Below are positions 1 to 8,258 of a DNA stretch of 64,000 bases, piece by piece (position 1 is the stretch's first letter; each line of letters starts with the position of its first letter). The stretch comes from Chitinophagales bacterium (GTDB lineage: Bacteria > Bacteroidota > Bacteroidia > Chitinophagales > Chitinophagaceae): the NCBI GenBank assembly GCA_015655015.1, contig JAATFV010000023.1:1-64000 (forward strand), in the 5' to 3' direction. The position numbers and the translations under genes are program-made. The notes under the pieces were generated by a model. The model had not been told where the DNA came from. It saw only the letters and a program-made list of their open reading frames with translations, and did not search any database.

Positions 1-846
1 AGGAGCTGGTACCAGCGCATGTTCTCCCATCCCGAAAAGCAACAGCCGGCTCCCGCTTATAACAGCTATATGGAACAAAGAGACAGACAGTATGACGACC
101 GCTCCGCACGCCTGCAATCCCAAATGGATGAAATGCAGCGGGACAATGACCGCTTGCAAAGGAGTTATGAACAGGCGCTTGCCGATCAGGCCCGCCATCG
201 GTCTCAGGTGAACGTTACCCCCCCTCCGGTGACCATCTATCCGGGAAATGACGGGGGCGGAGCAAACAGGGAGGATGTCCGGGAGATGCGGGAAGAACTG
301 GCCGCCTTAAGAAGAGAAGTCGATAACAATAACAACAACACCGCGCACGTCAATCCGGTCCCCGCAGACAGCGCTATGGCCACCGGACAGGATACGGCTC
401 AATTGAACGATATGAAAATGGAAATTGCGCGCTTACGGCAGCAGGTCGATAGTCTGCACGCTGCTAAGCCTGTTACGCCTGATAAGGGGAATGAGCCTTC
501 CCGTACCGATATCCTGAACTATCCCGTGGTCAGCCTTTACTTTCTAACGAATGCTGCCACCCTGAAGGAAGATCAGATTGATAAACTGACCCCGCTGGCG
601 GCAGTAGCCGGCAAAAGCAGCAAAATTAAAATTTCATTGAAGGCCTCCACCGACCCGGTGGGAAACAGGGCTGCCAATAAAGCCATAGCCACCCAAAGAA
701 CGTCATACGTCCGCTCCCTTCTCACCGGACGCTTCGGTTTGGCTGAGGAAAGACTGATCTCATTGGATCCTGTCATCCGCTCCAGCGGCTCCTCCAAAAA
801 AGTCAACCCACTCGATCGAAAGGTCGATGTCAAACTAGCTTATTAA
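1..846 (+). CDS. OmpA C-terminal-domain protein (5' end outside window)
   Basis: The reading frame is open from the first base, so the gene probably begins upstream; the first ATG inside the window is at 19. The visible part has a glutamine- and charge-rich, coiled-coil-like stretch (about residues 15-60 and again 90-150, numbered from that ATG), a proline/asparagine-rich linker, and an OmpA-like domain over roughly residues 165-275. That domain carries the NRAANKAIATQRTSYVRSLL stretch, corresponding to the family's peptidoglycan-binding helix. The family anchors the outer membrane or a complex to peptidoglycan; the coiled coil suggests a periplasmic spacer. The lipoprotein gene starts 18 bases after the stop, so the two may be cotranscribed. 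The specific function is unknown. Confidence 0.75.
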   Translation, partial: RSWYQRMFSHPEKQQPAPAYNSYMEQRDRQYDDRSARLQSQMDEMQRDNDRLQRSYEQALADQARHRSQVNVTPPPVTIYPGNDGGGANREDVREMREELAALRREVDNNNNNTAHVNPVPADSAMATGQDTAQLNDMKMEIARLRQQVDSLHAAKPVTPDKGNEPSRTDILNYPVVSLYFLTNAATLKEDQIDKLTPLAAVAGKSSKIKISLKASTDPVGNRAANKAIATQRTSYVRSLLTGRFGLAEERLISLDPVIRSSGSSKKVNPLDRKVDVKLAY

Positions 847-864
847 ATAAATAAATACAACATC

Positions 865-1296
865 ATGAAAACTATTCTCATTGGTCTGGGTGCATTGCTG
901 TTATTTTCCTGCACTAAAAAAGGGGGCGCTCCATTGCCCGAAGTAACGTATAACTTATACAATTATTCCAGCGGATCCGCCCAGAGCGCCGGTACGTTTA
1001 CGATACAGCAGCGCGGTGATAAAAATGCCGCTCTGACCATTCGCTTAAACACGTCTTATTTTGTCCCGGGCGTCAATCTCACTGCCAGCATCGTAACTTC
1101 GGATACCACCTCGCCGACCCTTGTATATGCCAATCTGAAGCCCGTCAATGGAGGGAACGGTACCAGTGTCACCAACCCGGTGATCTCCAGTGGTACATCG
1201 ACTCCCGTACCTTACCAGACCCTGACCGGGCTAACCGGTTATTCGGTTCAGATATTGAACGGCGCCAACGTCCAGGCGAAAGGACCCATCCAATAA
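865..1296 (+). CDS. Small putative lipoprotein, unknown function
   Basis: This 143-residue protein begins with a lipoprotein signal peptide: MKTILIGLGALLLFSC, a basic start, a hydrophobic core and a lipobox cysteine at residue 16. The mature part is rich in Thr, Ser, Asn and Gly, as expected for a small beta-sandwich on the outer membrane or cell surface, but I do not recognise a named family. It follows the OmpA-domain gene by 18 bases on the same strand, suggesting an operon. Its 3' end lies within about 15-40 bases of the end of the recognisable part of the truncated SusC receptor on the other strand, so a past rearrangement may have joined the two genes tail to tail. Confidence 0.7.
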   Translation: MKTILIGLGALLLFSCTKKGGAPLPEVTYNLYNYSSGSAQSAGTFTIQQRGDKNAALTIRLNTSYFVPGVNLTASIVTSDTTSPTLVYANLKPVNGGNGTSVTNPVISSGTSTPVPYQTLTGLTGYSVQILNGANVQAKGPIQ

Positions 1297-1309
1297 CAGA
1301 ACGCCGGCT

Positions 1310-1636
1310 GTGGGGCCGCAGCCGGTTATCTCCTTTTGCTGCGATCAATATGGTATGCCTGTCGATCTTATACGATACCGGCTGCCCTTTGCAACACACA
1401 TCCAGCACCTCCCGGGGGGAAGCATTTTTAATATTGAGACTCACCGTGGCTGTTTTATCCAGCACCTCGGGGTCATACAGAAATAAATACCCGGTCTGCT
1501 CCTTTATCGTATAGAGAATACCTTCCATAGTCAGATTTTTACCCGAAATGGATAGCTTTTTGGAAAAATCCGGGGATGCCGGCTTGAGGACAATAAGGAA
1601 AAGAATAGCACTGGTTTGCATCTTCACTGGTAACAA
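1310..1636 (-). pseudogene. SusC/TonB receptor remnant: signal peptide plus STN domain only
   Basis: Read on the minus strand, the first ~20 residues resemble a signal peptide. Residues ~24-100 match the STN (secretin/TonB N-terminal) domain seen in FecR-regulated SusC receptors, for example LTMEGILYTIKEQTGYLFLY and VSLNIKNASPREVLDVCCKG. In intact receptors this is followed by a carboxypeptidase-regulatory-like domain, a plug and a barrel. Here the recognisable sequence ends near 1337; the frame runs on to 1169 over the opposite lipoprotein gene with no domain character. The remnant lies just downstream of an intact FecR and sigma factor, which is the normal position of the receptor gene. It could be a dead remnant or a free STN module; I favour the remnant. 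Confidence 0.65.
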
Positions 1637-1709
1637 TTTATTACCTTAAGACTGAAAGGCCGCTCCCTCCGTTTCACCAACAGAGAAAAAAGTGACTTTT
1701 ATCAAGTTT

Positions 1710-2960
1710 TTATTTTTGTGAGACAGGGCCAGCATCCAATGTGATCGTTGTATCCCGCATCGAATAGTGAATGCCCGACGTATATTCCAGCATTTTTAAC
1801 ACCTCCCCAAGCTGCTCCTGGCGGGAGATCCAGCCGGTTACCATTAATTTTCCGGCCTCCTGGCTGCATTCCAGCCGGGTATTATACCACCTTTCCAGCT
1901 GCTGCATCACTTCGGGTAAAGGCGTTTTATCAAAGGAGAACAGATCATTTTTCCAGGCGATCGCTTGTCTGGTCAGCAAATTCCTCAATTGCCATCCATC
2001 CGTTGCTCCCTCCGTTACAGCCGTCTGGCCGGGCTGAAGCAGGAGACTGCTGCCCGCTTTATTTACCCTGAGGGCCCCCTCCACCAGGGTGACGTAACTC
2101 TCCCGGTCACCGGGATAATCTTTCACATCGAAATGGGTCCCGATCACTTCCACATTCCAATCCTTTAACACTACTTTAAATGGCATATTGCTCCTGGCAA
2201 GTACCTCGAAATACGCCTCTCCGCTCAGCTCCACTTCCCGGTAAGGTCCGGAAAATTCGACAGGATATCGCAGAGCGCTGGCTGCATTCAGCCAAACGCG
2301 GGTCCCATCCGGCAAGGATAATTCGTAAAGTCCGCCTCTGGGTGTTTCTATCTTGTTGAAGAGAGTTTTGCCGGAAGCAGCGTTTCCACCCGGAGAATGA
2401 TATGCCAGCCTGCCGTCAGCAAGCTTCACGATAGTCGTACGCCCCTGCTCCGCCAGTTGCCGGTTTGCCGCGCTATCCAGCACAATTCTGCTCCCATCCG
2501 CGAGCGTAAGTTTACCTTTGGCCCCCCCTGGCAAAATAACAGGTATCGGCGCCTCCTCATCGGAAGACGACAACAACGAATGCCGAAACCACCAGATGCC
2601 GAAACCCACTATAATACAGGCGGCAGCGACCAAAATAAAAGTCCCCCGCAGTGTCCGGAAAGAGATCCTCCCCCGCGGCCCCTGCGTCCCGTCTTTCCCG
2701 AAATTTGCTATACCACTGACGTCCTCTTCCGCTTTATTTATTATCCTCCCTTCCAGGATATTCTCCCAGGTATTCTTTTCCACCTCCTTGTCCCAACTTT
2801 CATGCAAGGACGGCTTAACCAGGAATTTTTCTATATCTGATTCGATGATGGATCTATACTCCTCATTTTCAGCTAGTTCTAGCCACTCCTTCCATTCGCT
2901 GGCCGATAAACGGTCCTCTTTATACCGCTGCAGCAAATATTCAAAACGAGGCTGATTCAT
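1710..2960 (-). CDS. FecR-family anti-sigma factor
   Basis: The 416-residue protein has the usual FecR layout: a cytoplasmic N-terminal region (residues 1-100, FEYLLQRYKEDRLSASEWKE), one membrane helix (about 107-126, TFILVAAACIIVGFGIWWF), a FecR domain (about 195-300, with TPRGGLYELSLPDGTRVWLN and ELSGEAYFEV), and a C-terminal DUF4974/STN-like domain (about 330-405). Such proteins sit in the inner membrane, receive a signal from a TonB receptor's STN domain through the periplasm and control the cognate ECF sigma factor. The start codon overlaps the sigma stop codon as ATGA (2957-2960), indicating translational coupling. The receptor that should follow is truncated, so the input side appears broken. 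Confidence 0.93.
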   Translation of the reverse strand: MNQPRFEYLLQRYKEDRLSASEWKEWLELAENEEYRSIIESDIEKFLVKPSLHESWDKEVEKNTWENILEGRIINKAEEDVSGIANFGKDGTQGPRGRISFRTLRGTFILVAAACIIVGFGIWWFRHSLLSSSDEEAPIPVILPGGAKGKLTLADGSRIVLDSAANRQLAEQGRTTIVKLADGRLAYHSPGGNAASGKTLFNKIETPRGGLYELSLPDGTRVWLNAASALRYPVEFSGPYREVELSGEAYFEVLARSNMPFKVVLKDWNVEVIGTHFDVKDYPGDRESYVTLVEGALRVNKAGSSLLLQPGQTAVTEGATDGWQLRNLLTRQAIAWKNDLFSFDKTPLPEVMQQLERWYNTRLECSQEAGKLMVTGWISRQEQLGEVLKMLEYTSGIHYSMRDTTITLDAGPVSQK

Positions 2961-3589
2961 TCAACGAATGCATTTAAGATCATTTTTAAGAGGATGAGCA
3001 TACCCGGCAAAAGTGATATCCCTACAATAATATGCAGATACTGAGATACATAATTCCTTACAAATCGCCTTGCCAGCTCAAGATGTTTCTTTACGGTAAA
3101 TTTAGATAAATTAAGGATAGAAGCTACTTCTTCATATGACATTTGCTCGTCGTGGATCAATAAATAGATCTTTTTTTGCTGGGGAGGCAACTGGCCAATC
3201 GCAGAATGCAGCAATTTAGCATATTGCTGATCTTCCATCCGCTCGGAACTGCCATTCGCAGTGCCTTCATTGTATCTTTCAGCCAGCTCAGCCATTTTTC
3301 TCATCTCGATATTCCTTCTCCGGAATTGATCATAGATCAAATTACGGGAAAGAACGATGATATAATCCTGTAAGCTATCGACATTAGTCAATGAAGCCCG
3401 CTTCTCCCATATCTTAATAAATACCTGCTGTACGATATCCTGCGCCTTGTGAAAATCTTTCACATATACTATAGCGGCACTGAATATCATGGCATTGTAT
3501 TGAAGATAGATAAGGTTGAATGCTTCGTCATCTCCTTCAGCCAAACGCACCATCATTTCTCTTTCCTTATATGATCCCCGATCTGGCAA
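2957..3589 (-). CDS. ECF RNA polymerase sigma factor with hydrophobic C-terminal tail
   Basis: This 210-residue protein has sigma-70 region 2 (about residues 25-95, including AFNLIYLQYNAMIFSAAIVY and DIVQQVFIKIWE) and region 4 (about 125-180, with the helix-turn-helix MSYEEVASILNLSKFTVKKH). After region 4 comes a hydrophobic stretch (about 186-206, IIVGISLLPGMLILLKMIL) that could be a membrane helix. The listed start is TTG; an ATG at 3556, with AAGGAAAG just upstream, is an equally credible start and would remove 11 residues. It is coupled to the following FecR gene by a 4-base overlap. The family directs RNA polymerase to receptor genes, classically the SusC gene that is truncated here. Confidence 0.93.
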   Translation of the reverse strand: MPDRGSYKEREMMVRLAEGDDEAFNLIYLQYNAMIFSAAIVYVKDFHKAQDIVQQVFIKIWEKRASLTNVDSLQDYIIVLSRNLIYDQFRRRNIEMRKMAELAERYNEGTANGSSERMEDQQYAKLLHSAIGQLPPQQKKIYLLIHDEQMSYEEVASILNLSKFTVKKHLELARRFVRNYVSQYLHIIVGISLLPGMLILLKMILNAFVE

Positions 3590-4083
3590 TAGTGATAGGT
3601 TAATTGATCGCCCTAAGGTAGATAAATAATTTATAATATATTATATAAGGCTGAAAAAAGCCGGAGCTCCATTAAAAGTAGCTGCTGATGATCCGGGAGG
3701 AAATGATCCATTCAGTAGGGGATCTTTTGTATACACTTAAAAAATAAGATCAGCAGGAGGTAGGATAAAAGGGCGGCGATGGTTTTTTTCATTTTTTATA
3801 AGTTCTGTTCATTAAATGACGTACGCAAGAACCAAATGGCCTAATAAGGTAAGGCAGGCCTGGGGTCCCCTGCCTGTTAGCTCCCTGTTGCATCCGGATT
3901 ATTTTTGAAAAGTCTAGGCCATTTTATACCCTGATTCGTCATTTAATATCAAGATTCTGACTCCCGTCAACCAAATATCCTGTCACGATGCTCACGGTCG
4001 TACGGAAGGGCTGACCGCTCATTGGTCTCTGAATTAAGCCGTCCTATTGGTATAATTATTAAATTATATGAAAATAATGGACA
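3590..4083. other. Intergenic region with palindromic element, no gene
   Basis: About 490 bases separate the sigma factor (minus) from the orphan FecR domain (plus). The first 60 bases are AT-rich and probably hold the sigma promoter. The middle holds the nested inverted-repeat element listed separately. I see no convincing coding frame or RNA gene. Confidence 0.6.
3811..3947. repeat. Nested inverted-repeat (MITE- or REP-like) element
   Basis: Three inverted-repeat pairs are nested around one centre. The outer pair is ATTAAATGACG (3811-3821) with CGTCATTTAAT (3937-3947). The middle pair is AAATGGCCTA (3834-3843) with TAGGCCATTT (3915-3924). The inner hairpin is AGGCAGG (3852-3858) with CCTGCCT (3869-3875), itself enclosing GGGG/CCCC. 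The outer arms are perfect over 11 bases. The arrangement could be a miniature transposable element, a REP-like hairpin or a folded RNA. No transposase is nearby. Confidence 0.6.
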
Positions 4084-4314
4084 ATGGCTAAAGACAATTT
4101 CCAATATCTTTTGAACCGCTATAAGACAGATCGGTTATCGGGCCAGGAATGGCAGGCCTGGGTCGAAATGATCGAAGAAGAAAAATATAAGCCGATCATC
4201 GAGTCGGACATTGACACCTATATGCATAACCTTCTCTTCCGGCAGACCTGGAGCTGTGAAAGGACAAAGTTGATCTGGAATAATATTCTGAAGGCGGTGA
4301 GGAAAGATTTATGA
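4084..4314 (+). CDS. Orphan FecR N-terminal (sigma-binding-type) domain
   Basis: This 76-residue protein lines up with the first ~75 residues of the FecR protein at 1710-2960: FQYLLNRYKTDRLSGQEWQA against FEYLLQRYKEDRLSASEWKE, and IIESDID against IIESDIE. It stops before the membrane helix, so it would be a free cytoplasmic domain. In FecR-type proteins the cytoplasmic N-terminal region is the part that contacts the sigma factor. It may be a truncated duplicate or a small soluble sigma regulator. It points away from the sigma gene and follows the palindromic element. No continuation of the FecR sequence is visible downstream in any frame. Confidence 0.6.
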   Translation: MAKDNFQYLLNRYKTDRLSGQEWQAWVEMIEEEKYKPIIESDIDTYMHNLLFRQTWSCERTKLIWNNILKAVRKDL

Positions 4315-4432
4315 TGATTGGCACATACAAGCAGCCCGGCAGAGATATTTTTTTTAACCCGGTTACGCCATTCCTTCATGCCATTCGTCCTTGATCGTGA
4401 TTTTTAACATTGAACCTTTTAAATTTTTTGGC

Positions 4433-5032
4433 ATGAAAAAGTTTGTATTGGCGGCAGGAGCCTTTTTTTTATTCGTTGCATCGTTCGCCCAAACTACTAA
4501 TAATGGGGCTGGCGCTATTTTTATCAAGCCGGCAATCGGATTCAACGTCACCGATTTTTCCAAAGCCCCTCCCGGAGGCGAATCCAAGGGGAAAGTAGGA
4601 TTTCAGATCGGCGGCAGCCTGCTGCTGGGTAACAAGGTTTATTTCGAGCCGGGAATATTCTACTCAAGGAAAAGTAGCCAATATTCAACACAGAATACTC
4701 CTGCGGACAAGGTAAAGCTGAATATCGGAGGCCTCTATGTCCCTCTTGCCGTAGGAGTGAACCTTTTAGGGGATGAAACGACTTTTGCCAATGTGCATGT
4801 ATTGGGTGGATTTTCGGGCTTTTTTATCACGGATGTATCCAACGGTAATAAAAGCGATTATAAATCTCCCACTTATGGAACATTTGCCGGTCTCGGAGCC
4901 GATATCAGCATTTTTTTCGTGGATCTCAAATATGAATGGTCATTGACCAATGTCCAGAAGGATATTTCGGATATCGATGTCGGTAAATCAAGGACGTTCT
5001 TCATCAATGCCGGACTGAAATTAAAACTGTAA
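4433..5032 (+). CDS. Outer-membrane beta-barrel protein
   Basis: I chose the ATG at 4433 because it begins a clear signal peptide, MKKFVLAAGAFFLFVASFAQ, with cleavage after SFA or at the glutamine as is usual in Bacteroidota. The mature ~180 residues alternate hydrophobic and polar residues in short strands and contain features of the PorT/outer-membrane beta-barrel (OMP_b-brl) families, such as VYFEPGIFYSRKSS, LYVPLAVGVNL and a final strand TFFINAGLKLKL. About eight strands fit the length. The ligand or role is unknown. It is monocistronic, with intergenic DNA on both sides. Confidence 0.75.
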   Translation: MKKFVLAAGAFFLFVASFAQTTNNGAGAIFIKPAIGFNVTDFSKAPPGGESKGKVGFQIGGSLLLGNKVYFEPGIFYSRKSSQYSTQNTPADKVKLNIGGLYVPLAVGVNLLGDETTFANVHVLGGFSGFFITDVSNGNKSDYKSPTYGTFAGLGADISIFFVDLKYEWSLTNVQKDISDIDVGKSRTFFINAGLKLKL

Positions 5033-5057
5033 AATATTCCTTCACACCACGTTCGAT

Positions 5058-5107
5058 AAGCGTCAACCTTCTGCAGGACACACCGTTCTTTCAGAGGGCT
5101 GACGCTT
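5058..5107. repeat. Inverted repeat AAGCGTCA / TGACGCTT
   Basis: Perfect 8-base arms (5058-5065 and 5100-5107) are separated by 34 bases, just after the beta-barrel gene stop. No T-run follows, so it is not a standard intrinsic terminator. It may be a protein-binding site or chance. Confidence 0.35.
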
Positions 5108-5293
5108 AACAAATATGTCGCTTCATAAATCCCCCATATTCGTAAGTCACTCATAAATATAGATGATTAGATGGTTTCCTGGTAATAATCAGGGCATTTA
5201 TGGCATTAATTACGGTTCCTTCCCTCCTAAATAATTCAAATGTAAAAATTAGCGCTAATCTTGCCATTTAGAAACAAATTGCAGCAGCTCCAA

Positions 5294-6070
5294 ATGGTAA
5301 AAATTGCGATCATCAGCGACATCCATGCTAATTTACCGGCATTAAATGCCGTCCTTAAAGACATCGGCAGCTTCAGGCCGGACCAGGTCTTTTGTTTGGG
5401 GGATTTAACAGATGCAGCCCCCTGGCATAATGAAGTCATAGAGCTGCTGCGCTCTTTACATATTCCAGTCATTATGGGCAACCACGACGAACGTATAGCG
5501 TTTGACCATCCCATTATACCACTTGGCAAACATTCCCCGGAAGAACAGCAGGCAAGAGAAATAGCTATCAACTTTACAAAAGCGACCATCACAGCGGAAA
5601 ACAGAGATTTTCTGGCAAGCCTGCCCCGGTCAATCCGGCTGACTTTCGAATCATTTACACTGGTATTGGCCCATGGCAGCACACGTAGCAATGAAGAATA
5701 TCTCTATGAACAGCATGACGCTGATGATCTGACAGATTTATTAGCAGCACAGCAGGCCGATGTTCTCGTAGTCGGTCATACGCATTTGTCTTATGTCCGG
5801 CCGTTATCCGCCACTGGAAAAATGGTAATAAACGCAGGCTCTGTTGGCCGGACTAAAGAAGCCGATGGTCTTGCCGCGTATCTCCGGCTGACAATAAAAG
5901 GAGCGCACCTTGCAGAAGATGCTTTCCATGCTGAAATAAGGAAGGTCGCATACCCGGTTGGTGAGACTATTACAGCTATCAGGAACAGTCCGGTCCCTGA
6001 TTTTTATGCGGAATTCCTGCAGCCCTTTCTAAAGTCTTTTAGCATACAAATAAAAAAAGGGCTCCTTTAG
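5294..6070 (+). CDS. Calcineurin-like metallophosphoesterase (YfcE/MJ0936 type)
   Basis: I start at the ATG at 5294 (258 residues) because the family begins directly with the first metal-binding strand: VKIAIISDIHANLPAL (Asp9, His11). Further motifs are LGDLTD (Asp37), MGNHD (Asn63, His64), and the late metal ligands VLAHGS and VVGHTHLSY. This is the full set of dinuclear metal ligands for a phosphodiesterase or phosphatase of the small single-domain family. The protein is cytosolic, with no signal peptide. The physiological substrate (cyclic or linear phosphodiester) cannot be predicted. The stop codon lies inside a hairpin terminator. Confidence 0.88.
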   Translation: MVKIAIISDIHANLPALNAVLKDIGSFRPDQVFCLGDLTDAAPWHNEVIELLRSLHIPVIMGNHDERIAFDHPIIPLGKHSPEEQQAREIAINFTKATITAENRDFLASLPRSIRLTFESFTLVLAHGSTRSNEEYLYEQHDADDLTDLLAAQQADVLVVGHTHLSYVRPLSATGKMVINAGSVGRTKEADGLAAYLRLTIKGAHLAEDAFHAEIRKVAYPVGETITAIRNSPVPDFYAEFLQPFLKSFSIQIKKGLL

Positions 6071-6081
6071 GTGACCCTTTT
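6052..6081 (+). terminator. Probable bidirectional terminator after the metallophosphoesterase
   Basis: An AAAAGGG...CCCTTTT stem with A- and T-rich flanks spans the stop codon of the metallophosphoesterase and faces the end of the convergent GH29-like gene, so it could serve both strands. Confidence 0.5.
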
Positions 6082-6116
6082 AAAAGGTCTCAACCTGCAA
6101 ACTTAAATAACCTATT

Positions 6117-7250
6117 TCAGTATTTCTTCCCCGACTGCAGGACCAGATGATCCGACAGCCGGCTGAATTGCATCAACGTCTCCTGACCGATCCGGCCATC
6201 CTGGTAAATACCGGCATTCAGGGTCACCGCGGCGCCGGCTTTCAGGCAGTTGCTCATAAAGGGGAACAGCTCCGCATCGGAATATTTAGGGGGCGCCATC
6301 GGACCATCCTTTTCGTTGATCCATTCTCCCTTATTGTCGATCGGGAACAGCACATGGAACTGGCATTTAGTTCCGGGAGCATATCGCCTGGCAGGTATCG
6401 ACTTATTGGGATCGGTTTTATCTGTTATAGCGATCTGGCCATTTTTGATGCCTGGACATTCTCCCGACAGATAGTCCTGCAAGGGGGTGAGGGGCTGGGT
6501 ATAACCGCTATAGAAGCTTCCGTTATTGAATGCAACGGCAGCCTGCTCGTTTCCCGCCCGGGACACGGCACACCACAGTTGCCAGTTCCTGGGCACATAA
6601 TAATCCCCATAAGAATAACAGCCGTCATACCACCATCCATCCACATACTTGCCCCATTGCAGGGAATAGGCCCGGATAAATTCCGTATATCTTTTTTCAA
6701 ACTCCCGCTGATCCTTAGGGTTCCATTTAAATGCTGTATACATGGAAGGATCTTCATTTATTTCCGCCGGCAGGTAAGCTATGAATCTTTTATTGATCTT
6801 CTTCAGTCCCATCGCCAGCTCCAGCACCAGGTCCCGCTTTGAACAATGCCCGGCCCCCATATATTTATCCATGACAGCATTCGGGCTGGAATAATAGGTG
6901 GTATTCTGCCCCACCGTAAAGATCAGATAGTCTGCACCGGTCTTTTTGAACTGTTCTATAAAGCCGGGTACGTCGAATTGATCCACTGCCTGGTTGAGGT
7001 CTTCGATCCTTTTCCCTTTTTCCGATCCCGGCCCCGGAGCGATCCAGTGTGTCATCATGCCCCATTTCCCGGCCATCCAGTCAGCCCTGCCCGCTGCAGC
7101 AGCCTTCCCTCCCTCACCTTCCCGGCTATCCGGGGATAGGACGCCTAAACCGGCCGGAGACCCGTATGAACGAAGTCTGCTTCCCAGCAAGAGGGAAGAT
7201 GTCAATAGTAGTCCTTGTCTGATCGCTTCCTTTCTTGATATATTTCCCAT
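6117..7250 (-). CDS. GH29-like (alpha-L-fucosidase-related) exported protein
   Basis: This 377-residue protein starts with a Tat-like leader (SRKEAIRQG then LLLTSSLLLG). The mature part resembles the TIM-barrel of GH29 fucosidases: KWGMMTHWIAPG, a central GADYLIFTVGQNTTYY, and GKYVDGWWYDGCYSYG, where Asp209 aligns with the GH29 nucleophile position (W-x-D-G). It is shorter than classical ~450-500 residue fucosidases and lacks a recognisable C-terminal beta-sandwich. It is the last gene of the minus-strand utilisation locus, 29 bases after the esterase gene. Specificity is unproven; related small GH29-like proteins may act on other sugars. Confidence 0.7.
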   Translation of the reverse strand: MGNISRKEAIRQGLLLTSSLLLGSRLRSYGSPAGLGVLSPDSREGEGGKAAAAGRADWMAGKWGMMTHWIAPGPGSEKGKRIEDLNQAVDQFDVPGFIEQFKKTGADYLIFTVGQNTTYYSSPNAVMDKYMGAGHCSKRDLVLELAMGLKKINKRFIAYLPAEINEDPSMYTAFKWNPKDQREFEKRYTEFIRAYSLQWGKYVDGWWYDGCYSYGDYYVPRNWQLWCAVSRAGNEQAAVAFNNGSFYSGYTQPLTPLQDYLSGECPGIKNGQIAITDKTDPNKSIPARRYAPGTKCQFHVLFPIDNKGEWINEKDGPMAPPKYSDAELFPFMSNCLKAGAAVTLNAGIYQDGRIGQETLMQFSRLSDHLVLQSGKKY

Positions 7251-7279
7251 GCTCGCTATAAATAGATTATAAGTGCTTT

Positions 7280-8242
7280 TTAATTATCCGTCGACTCATG
7301 CCGGGACCGGACGGCCGCCTCCATAACGAAATCAACGATAGGGGCCGGATCCTTCAGACTATGCGGATGATGGCCATTATTGGGCTTGACGATCATTTTG
7401 ATCTTTCCCCCCATTCGCTCATACCGTTCCCGGACTATATTGATGTTTTCCGCCATCGGTACGATCGTGTCCGTTTCCCCGCATACACACAGGATGGGAA
7501 TATGCGCCGCCGCGATCGGTTGTAGATTATCTATCGGATTGCCGGGATATTCCAGGGCCTCCTGCTCATTCTTGAACCCATATACTTTCAGCAACAGCTT
7601 CCAGTCCCCGCTTGAATATTCTCCCTTCCCTTTACCGGCAGGCCAGCTCTTGAAATCGCAGACCGGAGCATCCACATACAGGCCGCTCACTTTGTCCGGA
7701 TGCCTGGCCGCCCAGTTGAAGGCAAACAATCCTCCCCGGCTGAACCCTTCCAGCACCGTTTTTTTACTAAGCTTCCGGGTAACGGTGAGGTAAGTATAAA
7801 ATGAATCCATCAATGCCATCGCAACAGGAGCGCCATACATATTCTGTACATCCATGTAGACCACATGAAATCCTTTTGCAGCCAGGGCGCTGTCCCCCTG
7901 CGGCTCATGCCCGAAAAATTCGGTGCGCCAGATCCACGGCTTACCGGGTAATGCTGTATCGGGCTCGACAATGATACATTGCCTGCCGGCTACCATAACA
8001 TCCGTCCGCTTGAATCCCATCCAGGTAGGAAGAGCCGCACTCATACCCGCCAGACCCGCATCCCCCGGACCCGTACCAGCCGGATACGCTACAGCCGGAT
8101 ACGCTCCAGCCACACCCGGACCCGCATCGGCAATAGAAGGCAGCTGTTTTCCAGGCGCGGTCACCGTCATGGCAGAACTATTATACGCCAGGCAGGCGCT
8201 TATCAGCAAAATACCTATCATGCAAATGCATATTTTTTTCAT
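7280..8242 (-). CDS. Alpha/beta-hydrolase esterase, probable lipoprotein
   Basis: The 320-residue protein has a signal peptide with a lipobox-like cysteine (residues 10-17, GILLISAC). A Gly/Ala/Pro-rich linker (about 38-68) is built from short repeats. An alpha/beta-hydrolase domain follows, with nucleophile elbow LEGFSRGG (Ser168), a probable acid at GETDTIVP (Asp258) and a histidine at NNGHHPHS (His291 or 292). The fold and the lack of extra lid domains suggest an acyl or carbohydrate esterase that removes acetyl- or feruloyl-type groups. It lies 16 bases downstream of the GH-D-like glycosidase, in the same operon, so it probably deacylates the same glycan. Confidence 0.8.
   Translation of the reverse strand: MKKICICMIGILLISACLAYNSSAMTVTAPGKQLPSIADAGPGVAGAYPAVAYPAGTGPGDAGLAGMSAALPTWMGFKRTDVMVAGRQCIIVEPDTALPGKPWIWRTEFFGHEPQGDSALAAKGFHVVYMDVQNMYGAPVAMALMDSFYTYLTVTRKLSKKTVLEGFSRGGLFAFNWAARHPDKVSGLYVDAPVCDFKSWPAGKGKGEYSSGDWKLLLKVYGFKNEQEALEYPGNPIDNLQPIAAAHIPILCVCGETDTIVPMAENINIVRERYERMGGKIKMIVKPNNGHHPHSLKDPAPIVDFVMEAAVRSRHESTDN
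8075..8125. repeat. Short GC-rich repeats in esterase linker
   Basis: The motif CAGCCGGATACGCT occurs twice in tandem with a third degenerate copy, and ACCCGGACCCGCATC-type units flank it. The repeat is in frame and encodes the AYPAVAYPAG linker of the esterase. Confidence 0.5.
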
Positions 8243-8258
8243 TTGAACTATTTTTTAA

